Positions 1 to 6,166 of a stretch of DNA of 6,166 nt are shown here, in pieces. The position numbers were made by a program, and so were the translations under genes. The notes beneath the pieces are model-generated. The model had not been told where the DNA came from, made no database searches, and saw only the letters and a program-made list of their open reading frames with translations. Each line of letters starts with the position of its first letter. The first letter of the stretch is position 1. This stretch comes from an uncultured Bacillus sp. (GTDB lineage Bacteria; Bacillota; Bacilli; Bacillales; Cytobacillaceae), in the NCBI GenBank assembly GCA_937902115.1, contig CALGSR010000383.1, positions 1-6,166 on the forward strand, given 5' to 3'.

Positions 1-3000
1 TACTTCATCTAGAATACAAAACGGAACAGGTCGAACCTTTAAAATGGAAAATAAAAGAGCAATAGCGGTTAACGCCCGTTCTCCCCCTGAAAGCAGGCCA
101 AGGTTCTGTAATTTTTTCCCCGGTGGCTGGGCGACAATTTCAACACCTGTTGTGAGTAGATCATCCGGGTTGGTTAAGCGCAAATCTGCTCTTCCGCCGC
201 CGAATAGTTCCCGAAACACAGATTCAAAATGAAAACGTACTCCTTCAAACGTCAGCTGAAAACGTCTTTTCATTTCATCGTCCATCTCATCTATTACTTG
301 GAATAATGTGTCTTTGGCTTCCTGAAGATCTGTTTTTTGCTCAAGTAAAAACTCATATCGTTCCGATACTCGTTCATATTCATCAATTGCCCCAAGATTC
401 ACAGTACCAAGCTCTTCCAGTGCAAGTTTAATGAGTTTTAGTTTCTTCCATGCCTCTTCAATCGGCATCGTTAAGGGATACTCTTCTTTTGCTGCTTCAA
501 AGGACAAGAGATATTCCTCTCTTAGATGAGCTAATTTATTATCCAATTCAACGTCGAGGCGGTTTAACTGTACTTCTTCATCCTGAAGAAGTGTTGTCAT
601 CCCTTTATGCTGCCGCTTTAATTCCTTCGTCTCCAGTATCAGGTCTTCGAGGGAATTCTGCATCTTCAGCCTTTCCTCTCTGCGGCTGGCGATTAAGTTT
701 AAGGTTTCTTGTTTATCGCGCAGCTTTTCCTTTACTGCTTCCTCTAGAATTTCTTCACCTGAAGTATTGTCTGTCATATCTGAAACAAGGAGATGAAGAT
801 CCTCCTGATGTTCTTGCAGTTTTTTCTCACTTTCTTCCAGCTCATTAGCTGCCGTATTGAAACGTTCCTGCACATGATTAACCGATTCATTTTTCGCAGC
901 AATGAGTGCCTTTAGTTCACTAATTTCATTTAAAAGGACATCTTTTGAATGCGTTTGTGTATTTTTCTGCTCATTTAGCCGCGCTACTCGTTCCTCTAGC
1001 TGTGAAATTTTTTCCTTGTATTCTTTTAAACGGATATGTAGTTTTTCTTTCCGTTCATTAATGCCAGCTTTCTCGCTCAAAAACTCTGAATTATTCAGAT
1101 CATACAGGGACAGACGTTCATTAATATTAGCCAACTGAACATCAATCTCCCGTAAATCACCTTTTATTGCTTGTTCTCGAAGACGAAGTTCTTCCCCATT
1201 TTTACGGAGATTGCTTATCTCTTGTTCTTTTTCCATTACAGCTTGCTTTAGTCCTTTTACTTCCCCTTCAATCATAGCAGTTTTTTGCTCCATGGCTACG
1301 AGTTTTTCTTTTAACTCATCCAATTCACCTTTTCTTGATAGGAGCGAGGAAGAATTTTGTTTTAGTGCACCACCTGTCATCGAACCGCCGGCATTCACAA
1401 GATCACCTTCAAGTGTAACAACACGGAATCGATAGTTAAGAAGCCGGGCCATTTCTCCTGCCCCTTTTAAATCCTTCGCTATAAGGACTGTACCAAGTAA
1501 GTTCTTGATAATTTCCTCATAAAGTGAATCATAGGAGATTAAATCAGCAGCGATCCCAACAAAAGCAGGATGATTGGCAATCATTTGCTTCTGACTCACG
1601 GCTAGCGTCCTCCCTTTAATGACATCAAGAGGCAAGAAAGTAGCCCTTCCAAAACGGTTTTGTTTAATATATTGAATGGCACTTCGTGCATCCTGCTCGG
1701 ATCGAACGACAATATGCTGCATACTGCCACCCAATGCTGTTTCGACAGCTGTCTCGTATGCCTTTGGTACGTTAATCAGTTCTGCAATAGCCCCTTCAAT
1801 TCCTTGGAGCTCTCCTCTCCTTGCCTTTAGGACTTCTTTTACACCAACAAAGAAACCGGCAAATCCCTCTTCCATCTCTTCAAGCGTTTCTTTGCGCGAT
1901 TTCGTTTTTTGTAAAAATTGATAGGCCTGATAAAGCACGGTTTCTTGTTCTTCATATTTATGTTTTAATGCATCATACTGCGATTGAGTTTCTCTAAAAA
2001 GTTGAATTTGTTCTTCCAGTTGTGAACGGAGCGATAAAAGGGAGCTTTCTGTCTCCTCCTTTTTCGCTTGAATTAGAATTCGCTCAGAAACATATTTTTC
2101 ATTTTCCTCTTCAAGCCTTTTGTTTCGTGTTTCCTGTCCGCTTAATTGCTGTTCGAGATTGTTTAATTCATTTTTTGCGGCAGCCTGTTCATTAAGAACA
2201 TCAATATATTCACTTTTTAGATCATCTATGACTTCTTCAATATTTTCACTTAACAGACCCAGTTGGGACTGCTTTTCTTTTAAAAGCTGCTTCTGCTCGC
2301 TGAATTCCTTAGTCAGTACAGCGGCCTGCTCTTCGAGACTTGATTTCTGAACCTGTAAATTCAAAACCTTTTGCGAAAATTCGACAATGTTTTTTTGCAG
2401 CTGTTCTTTATTTTGCGATGCATTTTTTTTTCGTTCTTTAAGGACTTCTTTTTTTCCTTCGAGCTTTTCTAATTCTTCACTCGTTTCGAGCAAGACATTC
2501 TGCAGATCACTGATGGATTCATCCAAAGCTGTCATATGGTCTCGCAGTTCTTCCAGCTTCGCTTCTTTTCCCTGAAGAATGGCTGACAGCTTCACTTCCT
2601 GCTGTTTCTGCTGCTCTAATTTTTCAGACTTAACCTGCCATTTTGCATGTAATTCCTCAATTTCATAAACGGTAACAGACACTTCTATTTTTTCCAGCGC
2701 TTCTTTTTGTTCCAAATAGTCTTTGGCCATCGAAGCTTGGATTTTCAGGGGCTCTATTTGCCCTTCTAATTCATGAAGAATATCATATACCCGATTTAGG
2801 TTTTCTTGTGTTTCCGTCAGTTTGCTCTCTGCTTTCTTTTTCCGTGTTTTATATTTTAGAACGCCTGCAGCCTCATCAAAAATCACGCGTCTTTCTTCAG
2901 CTTTGCTGTTCAGGATTTCCTCCACTTTTCCTTGGCTGATAATCGAAAAGGCTTCTCTTCCAAGTCCTGAGTCCATAAACAATTCAACAATATCCTTTAA

Positions 3001-3360
3001 ACGGCATGATTGCTTGTTAATGAAAAATTCACTTTCACCTGTTCGAAATACACGTCGCATAACACTTACCTCATTGTAATCAAGCGGTAGAGACTGACTC
3101 TCGTTGTTTAATGTTAATGTGACTTCTGCAAAGTTCAGAGGTTTACGCGAATCACTTCCGGCAAAAATGATATCCTCCATCTTCGAGCCGCGAAGGGACT
3201 TTGCTGACTGTTCCCCTAATACCCAGCGAATAGCATCGGTAATATTGCTCTTCCCACTGCCATTTGGACCAACAACAGCTGTAACACCTTGAACAAAGTC
3301 CACTGCTATTCGCTCAGCAAACGATTTAAAGCCCACTATTTCCAATCGTTTAAGAAACAC
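1..3360 (-). CDS. smc: Chromosome segregation/condensation ATPase SMC (3' end cut off by window)
   Basis: SMC forms a homodimer that, with ScpA and ScpB, makes the bacterial condensin, which loads near the origin and aligns the chromosome arms. The frame is open from GTG at 3360 to base 1 (1120 codons, no stop). Visible parts are the N-terminal ATPase head with Walker A GPNGSGKS (residues 31-38, Lys37), the arginine-finger region SLRG (Arg57) and the Q-loop SQGKVEEI (142-149). A Glu/Lys/Gln-rich coiled-coil arm (about 170-495) leads to the hinge (about 500-680), with glycines in GGSMTGG (658-664). The return coiled coil runs to about 1000. The C-terminal head follows, with signature motif LLSGGERALTA (1089-1099) and Walker B ending in Asp1118-Glu1119. 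Numbering differs by one residue from my recollection of B. subtilis SMC (1186 aa), so about 66 residues with the D-loop and H-loop lie outside. GTG is chosen because VFLKRLEIVGFKSF matches the family N-terminus and follows an ideal ribosome binding site. Confidence 0.98.
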   Translation of the reverse strand, partial: MFLKRLEIVGFKSFAERIAVDFVQGVTAVVGPNGSGKSNITDAIRWVLGEQSAKSLRGSKMEDIIFAGSDSRKPLNFAEVTLTLNNESQSLPLDYNEVSVMRRVFRTGESEFFINKQSCRLKDIVELFMDSGLGREAFSIISQGKVEEILNSKAEERRVIFDEAAGVLKYKTRKKKAESKLTETQENLNRVYDILHELEGQIEPLKIQASMAKDYLEQKEALEKIEVSVTVYEIEELHAKWQVKSEKLEQQKQQEVKLSAILQGKEAKLEELRDHMTALDESISDLQNVLLETSEELEKLEGKKEVLKERKKNASQNKEQLQKNIVEFSQKVLNLQVQKSSLEEQAAVLTKEFSEQKQLLKEKQSQLGLLSENIEEVIDDLKSEYIDVLNEQAAAKNELNNLEQQLSGQETRNKRLEEENEKYVSERILIQAKKEETESSLLSLRSQLEEQIQLFRETQSQYDALKHKYEEQETVLYQAYQFLQKTKSRKETLEEMEEGFAGFFVGVKEVLKARRGELQGIEGAIAELINVPKAYETAVETALGGSMQHIVVRSEQDARSAIQYIKQNRFGRATFLPLDVIKGRTLAVSQKQMIANHPAFVGIAADLISYDSLYEEIIKNLLGTVLIAKDLKGAGEMARLLNYRFRVVTLEGDLVNAGGSMTGGALKQNSSSLLSRKGELDELKEKLVAMEQKTAMIEGEVKGLKQAVMEKEQEISNLRKNGEELRLREQAIKGDLREIDVQLANINERLSLYDLNNSEFLSEKAGINERKEKLHIRLKEYKEKISQLEERVARLNEQKNTQTHSKDVLLNEISELKALIAAKNESVNHVQERFNTAANELEESEKKLQEHQEDLHLLVSDMTDNTSGEEILEEAVKEKLRDKQETLNLIASRREERLKMQNSLEDLILETKELKRQHKGMTTLLQDEEVQLNRLDVELDNKLAHLREEYLLSFEAAKEEYPLTMPIEEAWKKLKLIKLALEELGTVNLGAIDEYERVSERYEFLLEQKTDLQEAKDTLFQVIDEMDDEMKRRFQLTFEGVRFHFESVFRELFGGGRADLRLTNPDDLLTTGVEIVAQPPGKKLQNLGLLSGGERALTAIALLFSILKVRPVPFCILDEV

Positions 3361-3367
3361 TTTCTTT

Positions 3368-3374
3368 CCTCCTT
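3368..3374 (-). promoter_or_regulatory. Ribosome binding site of smc, fused to the rnc stop codon
   Basis: On the coding strand the sequence reads TAAGGAGGAAAGAAAGTG. The AAGGAGG is a perfect Shine-Dalgarno match, 7 bases before the smc GTG, and its first two A's are part of the rnc TAA stop. This supports the GTG start of smc. It also suggests that ribosomes ending on rnc uncover or re-use the site, so RNase III and SMC translation may be linked. The coupling is inferred, not shown. Confidence 0.85.
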
Positions 3375-4137
3375 ACTCTGGATGAATTTCTGTTAATGGT
3401 TCCTGTAGATGTCGTTTAAGTTTTTCCAGAGCCATTTGCGCAGCATGCTGTTCGGCAGTTTTTTTTGATCTCCCCATCCCTTTCCCAATTTCTGTTCCAT
3501 TTAACATCACAACGGAAACAAACTCCCGATTATGCGCAGGACCTTTTTCAAGTAAGATTTTATACTCAATTATGCCGGAACTATCACGCTGGACCAATTC
3601 CTGCAGCTGGCTTTTGAAGTCCATGACATGTGAAAATCCACCGGCATTTACTTTCGGAAATACATATTTTTCTAAAAAGGCCACGACAATATCAAGTCCT
3701 TTATCTAAAAACAGCGCCCCAATAAATGCTTCGAATACATCTGCGAGCAGCGCCGGTCTTTCTCGTCCCCCGGTCAATTCTTCTCCTTTACCAAGAAGGA
3801 TCAGCCTGCCAAAGTGAAGTTCATTGGCAAAAGCCACTAATGAAGGTTCACATACAATAGCTGCACGCAATTTCGTTAATTCTCCTTCACTCATCATCGG
3901 GTATTTTAAAAATAAAAATTTAGAAACAGTCAATTCCAAAACCGCATCACCTAAAAACTCTAGGCGCTCATTATCCTCGAAAGGCTTTCTGCGATGTTCA
4001 TTCACATAAGACGAATGAGTGAACGCCTGTTTTAACAGCTTTTCATTTGAAAAGTAAATGTTAAGTTGTTCCTGAAACTCTTGAAATTGCTTATCTACCA
4101 TTTTGACTGCGTATTTATCCCTTCCATTCTTCCGCAT
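3373..4137 (-). CDS. rnc: Ribonuclease III
   Basis: RNase III is a cytoplasmic Mg2+-dependent endonuclease that cuts double-stranded RNA. It processes the rRNA precursor, and in B. subtilis also small cytoplasmic RNA and toxin/antisense RNA duplexes. The protein is 254 aa from the ATG at 4137 (B. subtilis about 249). The signature NERLEFLGDAVLEL gives catalytic Glu57, Glu60 and Asp64, and ADVFEAFIGA gives Asp133 and Glu136. A C-terminal dsRNA-binding domain (about 173-239) has DFKSQLQE, GPAHNREF and a Lys/Ala-rich last helix GRSKKTAEQHAAQ. All expected active-site residues are present, so it should be active. The frame stays open upstream to a TTG at 4170, which would add 11 residues. ATG 4137 is preferred because AAGGTGG lies 6 bases before it and its N-terminal length matches the family. 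It follows acpP after a 143-base spacer with terminator-like hairpins and is followed 12 bases later by smc. Confidence 0.97.
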   Translation of the reverse strand: MRKNGRDKYAVKMVDKQFQEFQEQLNIYFSNEKLLKQAFTHSSYVNEHRRKPFEDNERLEFLGDAVLELTVSKFLFLKYPMMSEGELTKLRAAIVCEPSLVAFANELHFGRLILLGKGEELTGGRERPALLADVFEAFIGALFLDKGLDIVVAFLEKYVFPKVNAGGFSHVMDFKSQLQELVQRDSSGIIEYKILLEKGPAHNREFVSVVMLNGTEIGKGMGRSKKTAEQHAAQMALEKLKRHLQEPLTEIHPE

Positions 4138-4143
4138 AACCAA

Positions 4144-4150
4144 CCACCTT
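4144..4150 (-). promoter_or_regulatory. Ribosome binding site deciding the rnc start
   Basis: The coding strand reads AAGGTGG, one mismatch from the ideal AAGGAGG, followed by six bases (TTGGTT) and ATG at 4137. No comparable site precedes the upstream in-frame TTG at 4170, where the preceding sequence is T- and A-rich. This favours the 254-residue form of RNase III over the 265-residue one. Confidence 0.75.
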
Positions 4151-4172
4151 GAATTAAATTTAGTTACCAAAA

Positions 4173-4201
4173 AGTGTACATAACTAGTATCTAAAAGGCA
4201 A
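4173..4201 (-). promoter_or_regulatory. Weak candidate SigA promoter for rnc-smc
   Basis: On the coding strand there is TTGCCT (4201-4196; 4/6 match to TTGACA), a 17-base spacer, and TACACT (4178-4173; 4/6 match to TATAAT). A start about 7 bases further on would give a leader of roughly 28 bases before the rnc ATG. It lies downstream of the acpP terminator-like hairpin, where a new promoter would be useful. Hexamer matches of this quality are common by chance in AT-rich DNA, so this is only a candidate. The -35 part overlaps one arm of the inverted repeat at 4188-4234. Confidence 0.35.
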
Positions 4202-4234
4202 AATTCCTAGAGAATAATATTTTGCTTTTAGATA
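4188..4234 (-). repeat. Long imperfect inverted repeat (hairpin) upstream of rnc
   Basis: On the plus strand, TATCTAAAAGGCAAAAT (4188-4204) faces ATTTTGCTTTTAGATA (4219-4234). They pair over 16 base pairs with one bulged base, around a 14-base loop (4205-4218). In readthrough RNA from acpP it would fold into a bulged stem-loop just before rnc. No U-run follows directly on the transcribed side, so it does not look like a standard terminator. It could protect an RNA end, be a target of RNase III itself, or act as a DNA-level site overlapping the candidate rnc promoter. The sequence does not decide between these. Confidence 0.7.
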
Positions 4235-4238
4235 TAAG

Positions 4239-4264
4239 AAAGCCCCGTCTTATAACGGAGCTTT
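4239..4264 (-). terminator. Rho-independent terminator-like hairpin after acpP
   Basis: In the RNA, AAAGCUCCG (4264-4256) pairs with CGGGGCUUU (4247-4239) through nine pairs including one G-U, closing an 8-base loop. The hairpin begins 16 bases after the acpP stop. The following tract (CUUAUAU) is a poor U-run, so termination is probably partial and some transcription may run on into rnc-smc. It separates the abundant acpP message from the genes for RNase III and SMC, which are needed in smaller amounts. Confidence 0.7.
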
Positions 4265-4280
4265 TCCTTCTATCTAACGA

Positions 4281-4514
4281 TTATTGTTTTGCTTGTATGT
4301 AAGTTACAGCGTCGCCGACTGTTGCGATTTTTTCAGCATCATCGTCAGAAATTTCCATATCAAATTCATCTTCTAATTCCATAACAAGTTCAACTACGTC
4401 AAGGGAATCAGCGCCTAGATCGTCTTTGAAAGAAGCTTCTAATTTTATTTCAGATTCTTCCACACCTAAACGGTCAACAATGATTTTTGTTACACGTTCT
4501 AATACATCTGCCAT
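4281..4514 (-). CDS. acpP: Acyl carrier protein
   Basis: This small acidic cytoplasmic protein carries the growing acyl chain as a thioester on a 4'-phosphopantetheine arm and serves all type II fatty acid synthesis enzymes and the acyltransferases. At 77 aa it has the usual ACP length. The attachment motif GADSLDVVEL is present with Ser37 as the modified serine. It is rich in Asp and Glu, including the acidic recognition helix ELVMELEDEFDMEI, and ends in the conserved ATVGDAVTYI helix. It is nearly identical to my recollection of B. subtilis AcpA, and acpA is the symbol used there. The ATG at 4514 is preceded at 7 bases by GGAGGTGA, a very strong ribosome binding site. It follows fabG by 92 bases containing its own likely promoter and is followed by a terminator-like hairpin, so it can probably be expressed as a separate strong unit. 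Confidence 0.98.
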   Translation of the reverse strand: MADVLERVTKIIVDRLGVEESEIKLEASFKDDLGADSLDVVELVMELEDEFDMEISDDDAEKIATVGDAVTYIQAKQ

Positions 4515-4521
4515 TGGTTGT

Positions 4522-4529
4522 TCACCTCC
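4522..4529 (-). promoter_or_regulatory. Strong ribosome binding site of acpP
   Basis: GGAGGTGA on the coding strand is an extended perfect complement to the 16S rRNA 3' end, 7 bases from the ATG. It fits the high ACP level cells need. Confidence 0.85.
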
Positions 4530-4537
4530 CCTCAGGT

Positions 4538-4566
4538 ATTATAGAATATTTCATATAAATAATCTA
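4538..4566 (-). promoter_or_regulatory. Likely SigA promoter of acpP
   Basis: The coding strand has a perfect -10 box TATAAT (4543-4538), a 17-base spacer, and a weak -35 TAGATT (4566-4561; 3/6 match to TTGACA). AT-rich DNA with T-runs lies further upstream and could help polymerase bind. Transcription would start near 4531, leaving a leader of about 16 bases that includes the ribosome binding site. The perfect -10 in the gap between fabG and acpP makes an independent ACP transcript likely. No TG extension is present to make up for the poor -35. Confidence 0.6.
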
Positions 4567-4606
4567 TAAAAACCTTCATTTTAAAGTCATAGCGCAGGAA
4601 AGTACT

Positions 4607-5350
4607 TTACATCAGCATGCCGCCATTTACATGAATCGTTTGTCCCGTAATATAACGACTTTCGTCGGAAGCCAGGAAGACAACAGCATTTGCAATATCC
4701 TTCGCCTCACCAAATTGGGCAAGAGGGATCATTTTCAACATTTCCTGCTTGAGTTCATCTGATAATTGATCTGTCATTTCGGTTGTAATGAAACCAGGTG
4801 CAACTGCATTGACTGTTATTCCACGGGATGCGAGTTCCTTCGCTGCTGTTTTTGTTAAACCGATCACTCCCGCCTTTGCCGCTACATAATTGGCCTGTCC
4901 TGGGTTGCCGTTTGCGCCGACAATAGAGGAAATATTGATAATCCGACCACTTCTTTGTTTCATCATTTGTCTTGTAACAGCTTTTGTACAAAGGAAAACC
5001 CCTTTGAGGTTAATGTTTAGGACTGCATCCCATTCGTCTTCCTTCATCCGCATGAGCAGATTATCCTTTGTAATTCCCGCATTGTTCACTAGAATATCGA
5101 CACTGCCAAAGCGGTCAATTGTTTCTTTTACCATATTTGCCACAGCATCGCTATTTGAAACATCACATTGAATCGCAAATGCATCGCGGTCCATTTGTCT
5201 GATTTCTTCTACCACTTCGTTAGCCTTCGCAACGCTTCCGGCATAGTTAACCGCTACATTAGCTCCAAGTCGGGCTAATTCAAGGGCAATTTCACGTCCG
5301 ATGCCTCGTGATGCTCCTGTTACAAGGGCTGATTTACCAGCTAATTTCAT
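4607..5350 (-). CDS. fabG: 3-oxoacyl-[acyl-carrier-protein] reductase
   Basis: FabG is an NADPH-dependent short-chain dehydrogenase/reductase, usually a cytoplasmic tetramer. It reduces 3-ketoacyl-ACP to 3-hydroxyacyl-ACP, the first reduction of each fatty acid elongation round. The 247 aa length is typical. The Rossmann nucleotide-binding motif is TGASRGIG (11-18), the structural motif NNAG is at 89-92, and the catalytic residues are Asn114, Ser142, Tyr155 and Lys159 (YVAAK). The C-terminus TGQTIHVNGGMLM is the usual FabG ending. Position between fabD and acpP separates it from the many other SDR enzymes that are loosely named FabG. The ATG at 5350 overlaps the fabD stop as ATGA and follows an AAGGGAGGGG ribosome binding site at 5 bases, which implies translational coupling with fabD. 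The gene is intact, with no missing key residue. Confidence 0.97.
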   Translation of the reverse strand: MKLAGKSALVTGASRGIGREIALELARLGANVAVNYAGSVAKANEVVEEIRQMDRDAFAIQCDVSNSDAVANMVKETIDRFGSVDILVNNAGITKDNLLMRMKEDEWDAVLNINLKGVFLCTKAVTRQMMKQRSGRIINISSIVGANGNPGQANYVAAKAGVIGLTKTAAKELASRGITVNAVAPGFITTEMTDQLSDELKQEMLKMIPLAQFGEAKDIANAVVFLASDESRYITGQTIHVNGGMLM

Positions 5351-6166
5351 TTTGACCCCTCCCTTATGGCGTCGATCACTTCTTTACAGGTTGTTTCATC
5401 AGATACTGCATAAGTGGTTACTCTACGGTTTACTTTTTTCACTAATCCGGATAAAACTTTTCCAGGGCCGATCTCGATAAAAGTAGTGACGCCTAAATCA
5501 AGCATCTTTTGCACGCTCTTTTCCCACTGAACCGGTGAATACAATTGTTGTATCAGCTTTGCTTTAATATCAGCAGCCTGACTCATTTCCTCTGCTGTGA
5601 CATTTGCGATAACCGGAACTTTCGCATCCTGTATGTTCATTCCATCCAATACCGTTTCTAACTTATCAGCTGCCGGTTTCATTAATTCTGAATGGAAGGG
5701 ACCGCTGACTTCGAGTGGAAGAACACGCTTTGCTCCTGCCTCTTTTGCTTTTACAGAAGCGAGTTCAATGCCCTTTCTTGTTCCCGAAATAACAATTTGT
5801 CCTGGGCAGTTAATATTAGCAAGTTGGACAAGATTTCCGCCGCTTGTAATTTCGTCGGTTACTGCCATTAGTTTCTCACTATCAAGACCTAATACCGCGG
5901 CCATCGTACCTTCACCATTCGGAACCGCTATTTCCATAAACTCTCCCCTCTTATGCACAGCATAGACACCTTCTGCAAAAGAAAAAGCGCCGCTGGCAAC
6001 AAGAGCTGTATACTCACCAAGGCTGTGTCCCGCACAATAATCGGGAGTAATTCCTGATTCTTTAAAATACTCTAATAGAGCAATACTTGTTGCCAAAAGT
6101 GCAGGCTGAGCATTGGTTGTCAAAGTCAACTCTTCCTGTGGTCCTTCGAATATTAATTTAGATAAA
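5347..6166 (-). CDS. fabD: Malonyl-CoA:ACP transacylase (5' end cut off by window)
   Basis: FabD transfers the malonyl group from malonyl-CoA to ACP, supplying the elongation unit for fatty acid synthesis. The frame is open to the right edge, so the true start is outside. The visible 272 residues begin LSKLIFEGPQEELTLTTNAQ, which aligns with about residue 44 of the roughly 317-aa B. subtilis protein. About 43 residues are therefore missing, including the GQGSQ oxyanion segment. The nucleophile elbow GHSLGEY has its catalytic Ser at 6024-6022. The malonyl-binding Arg is in KRGEFM, the catalytic His is in SGPFH, and the family segments NCPGQIVISG and EIGPGKVLSGL are present. An internal TTG at 6129 opens a shorter reading but is not the start, because the homologous sequence continues upstream. 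The stop TGA shares four bases (ATGA) with the fabG start. Confidence 0.97.
   Translation of the reverse strand, partial: LSKLIFEGPQEELTLTTNAQPALLATSIALLEYFKESGITPDYCAGHSLGEYTALVASGAFSFAEGVYAVHKRGEFMEIAVPNGEGTMAAVLGLDSEKLMAVTDEITSGGNLVQLANINCPGQIVISGTRKGIELASVKAKEAGAKRVLPLEVSGPFHSELMKPAADKLETVLDGMNIQDAKVPVIANVTAEEMSQAADIKAKLIQQLYSPVQWEKSVQKMLDLGVTTFIEIGPGKVLSGLVKKVNRRVTTYAVSDETTCKEVIDAIREGSK
5356..5365 (-). promoter_or_regulatory. Ribosome binding site of fabG inside the fabD 3' end
   Basis: AAGGGAGGGG on the coding strand lies within the last codons of fabD, 5 bases before the fabG ATG. Together with the ATGA overlap it indicates that fabG is translated from the same message with reinitiation or coupling. 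Confidence 0.75.

Noticed and set aside
450..848. A 132-codon open frame on the plus strand within smc
   Set aside because: It lies antisense to the intact smc coiled-coil region. Its product is low-complexity Leu/Ser-rich with no recognisable domain, as expected from the complement of Glu/Lys/Gln-rich codons, and smc reads through without interruption.
44..3292. Other short plus-strand open frames across 1-3292, rich in Ser, Phe and Cys
   Set aside because: All are complements of smc codons (GAA/AAA/CAG read backwards give Phe, Ser, Leu, Cys). None shows a ribosome binding site with family-like sequence.
4181..4194. TTAGATACTAG on the minus strand near the candidate rnc promoter as a FapR operator
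   Set aside because: It resembles FapR half-sites (TTAGTA/TACTAA type) only in part, and the halves are directly adjacent instead of spaced as in the operator. Most of the match comes from the inverted repeat at 4188-4234.
4599..4608. Perfect 10-base palindrome AAAGTACTTT at the fabG stop
   Set aside because: It is short and AT-rich, leaves no room for a hairpin loop, and matches no operator I can name with confidence. Such palindromes occur by chance.
4755..4991. A 78-codon minus-strand frame inside fabG
   Set aside because: It is an out-of-frame reading of fabG, whose own frame carries all catalytic motifs. The product looks like random sequence.
5597..5965. A 122-codon plus-strand open frame within fabD, and a 93-codon one at 4890-5171 within fabG
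   Set aside because: Both are antisense to intact, strongly conserved enzymes and show no domain of their own.
6127..6129. TTG at 6129 as the fabD start
   Set aside because: The frame continues upstream to the window edge with sequence matching FabD (LSKLIFEG and following). The gene is simply cut off, and a start here would remove the oxyanion segment.
1..6166. A hidden novel system, mobile element, CRISPR array or structured RNA gene
   Set aside because: Coding genes in a standard conserved order fill all but about 250 bases. The two spacers contain only promoter and hairpin elements. No direct-repeat array, transposase, tRNA or rRNA sequence is present.

Overview
The window is a conserved housekeeping block from a low-GC Gram-positive bacterium, almost certainly a member of the Bacillaceae. 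Every gene lies on the minus strand, so transcription runs from right to left. The order is fabD (5' end missing), fabG, acpP, rnc, smc (3' end missing). From memory, this matches the Bacillus subtilis fapR-plsX-fabD-fabG-acpA-rnc-smc-ftsY neighbourhood. The proteins also resemble the B. subtilis proteins closely, and the strong AGGAGG-type ribosome binding sites, AT-rich spacers and GTG start of smc fit this placement. The species cannot be fixed from the sequence.

Right part (about 4281-6166): three type II fatty acid synthesis genes. FabD moves malonyl groups from CoA to acyl carrier protein, FabG reduces the 3-ketoacyl-ACP formed at each elongation round, and AcpP carries the growing chain. 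fabD and fabG overlap by four bases (ATGA). acpP follows after 92 bases that hold a good SigA-type promoter, so ACP can probably be made independently of the upstream operon.

Middle (4138-4280): a 143-base spacer between acpP and rnc. It holds a rho-independent terminator-like hairpin, a second alternative hairpin overlapping it, and a long bulged inverted repeat just before rnc. A weak candidate promoter for rnc overlaps that repeat.

Left part (1-4137): rnc encodes RNase III with all expected catalytic residues and a C-terminal double-stranded-RNA-binding domain. Twelve bases later, with its ribosome binding site fused to the rnc stop codon, begins smc. This is the chromosome condensation ATPase and fills the rest of the window. 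Its frame is open for 1120 codons, from GTG at 3360 to the left edge, and is cut in the Walker B motif, about 66 residues before the expected end.

I read every codon of smc and checked the motifs of the other genes. There is no frameshift, internal stop, mobile element, CRISPR array, tRNA or rRNA, and no accessory gene. I found no sign of a new biological system. The only features worth a second look are regulatory: the layered inverted repeats between acpP and rnc, the internal acpP promoter, and the coupled gene junctions.
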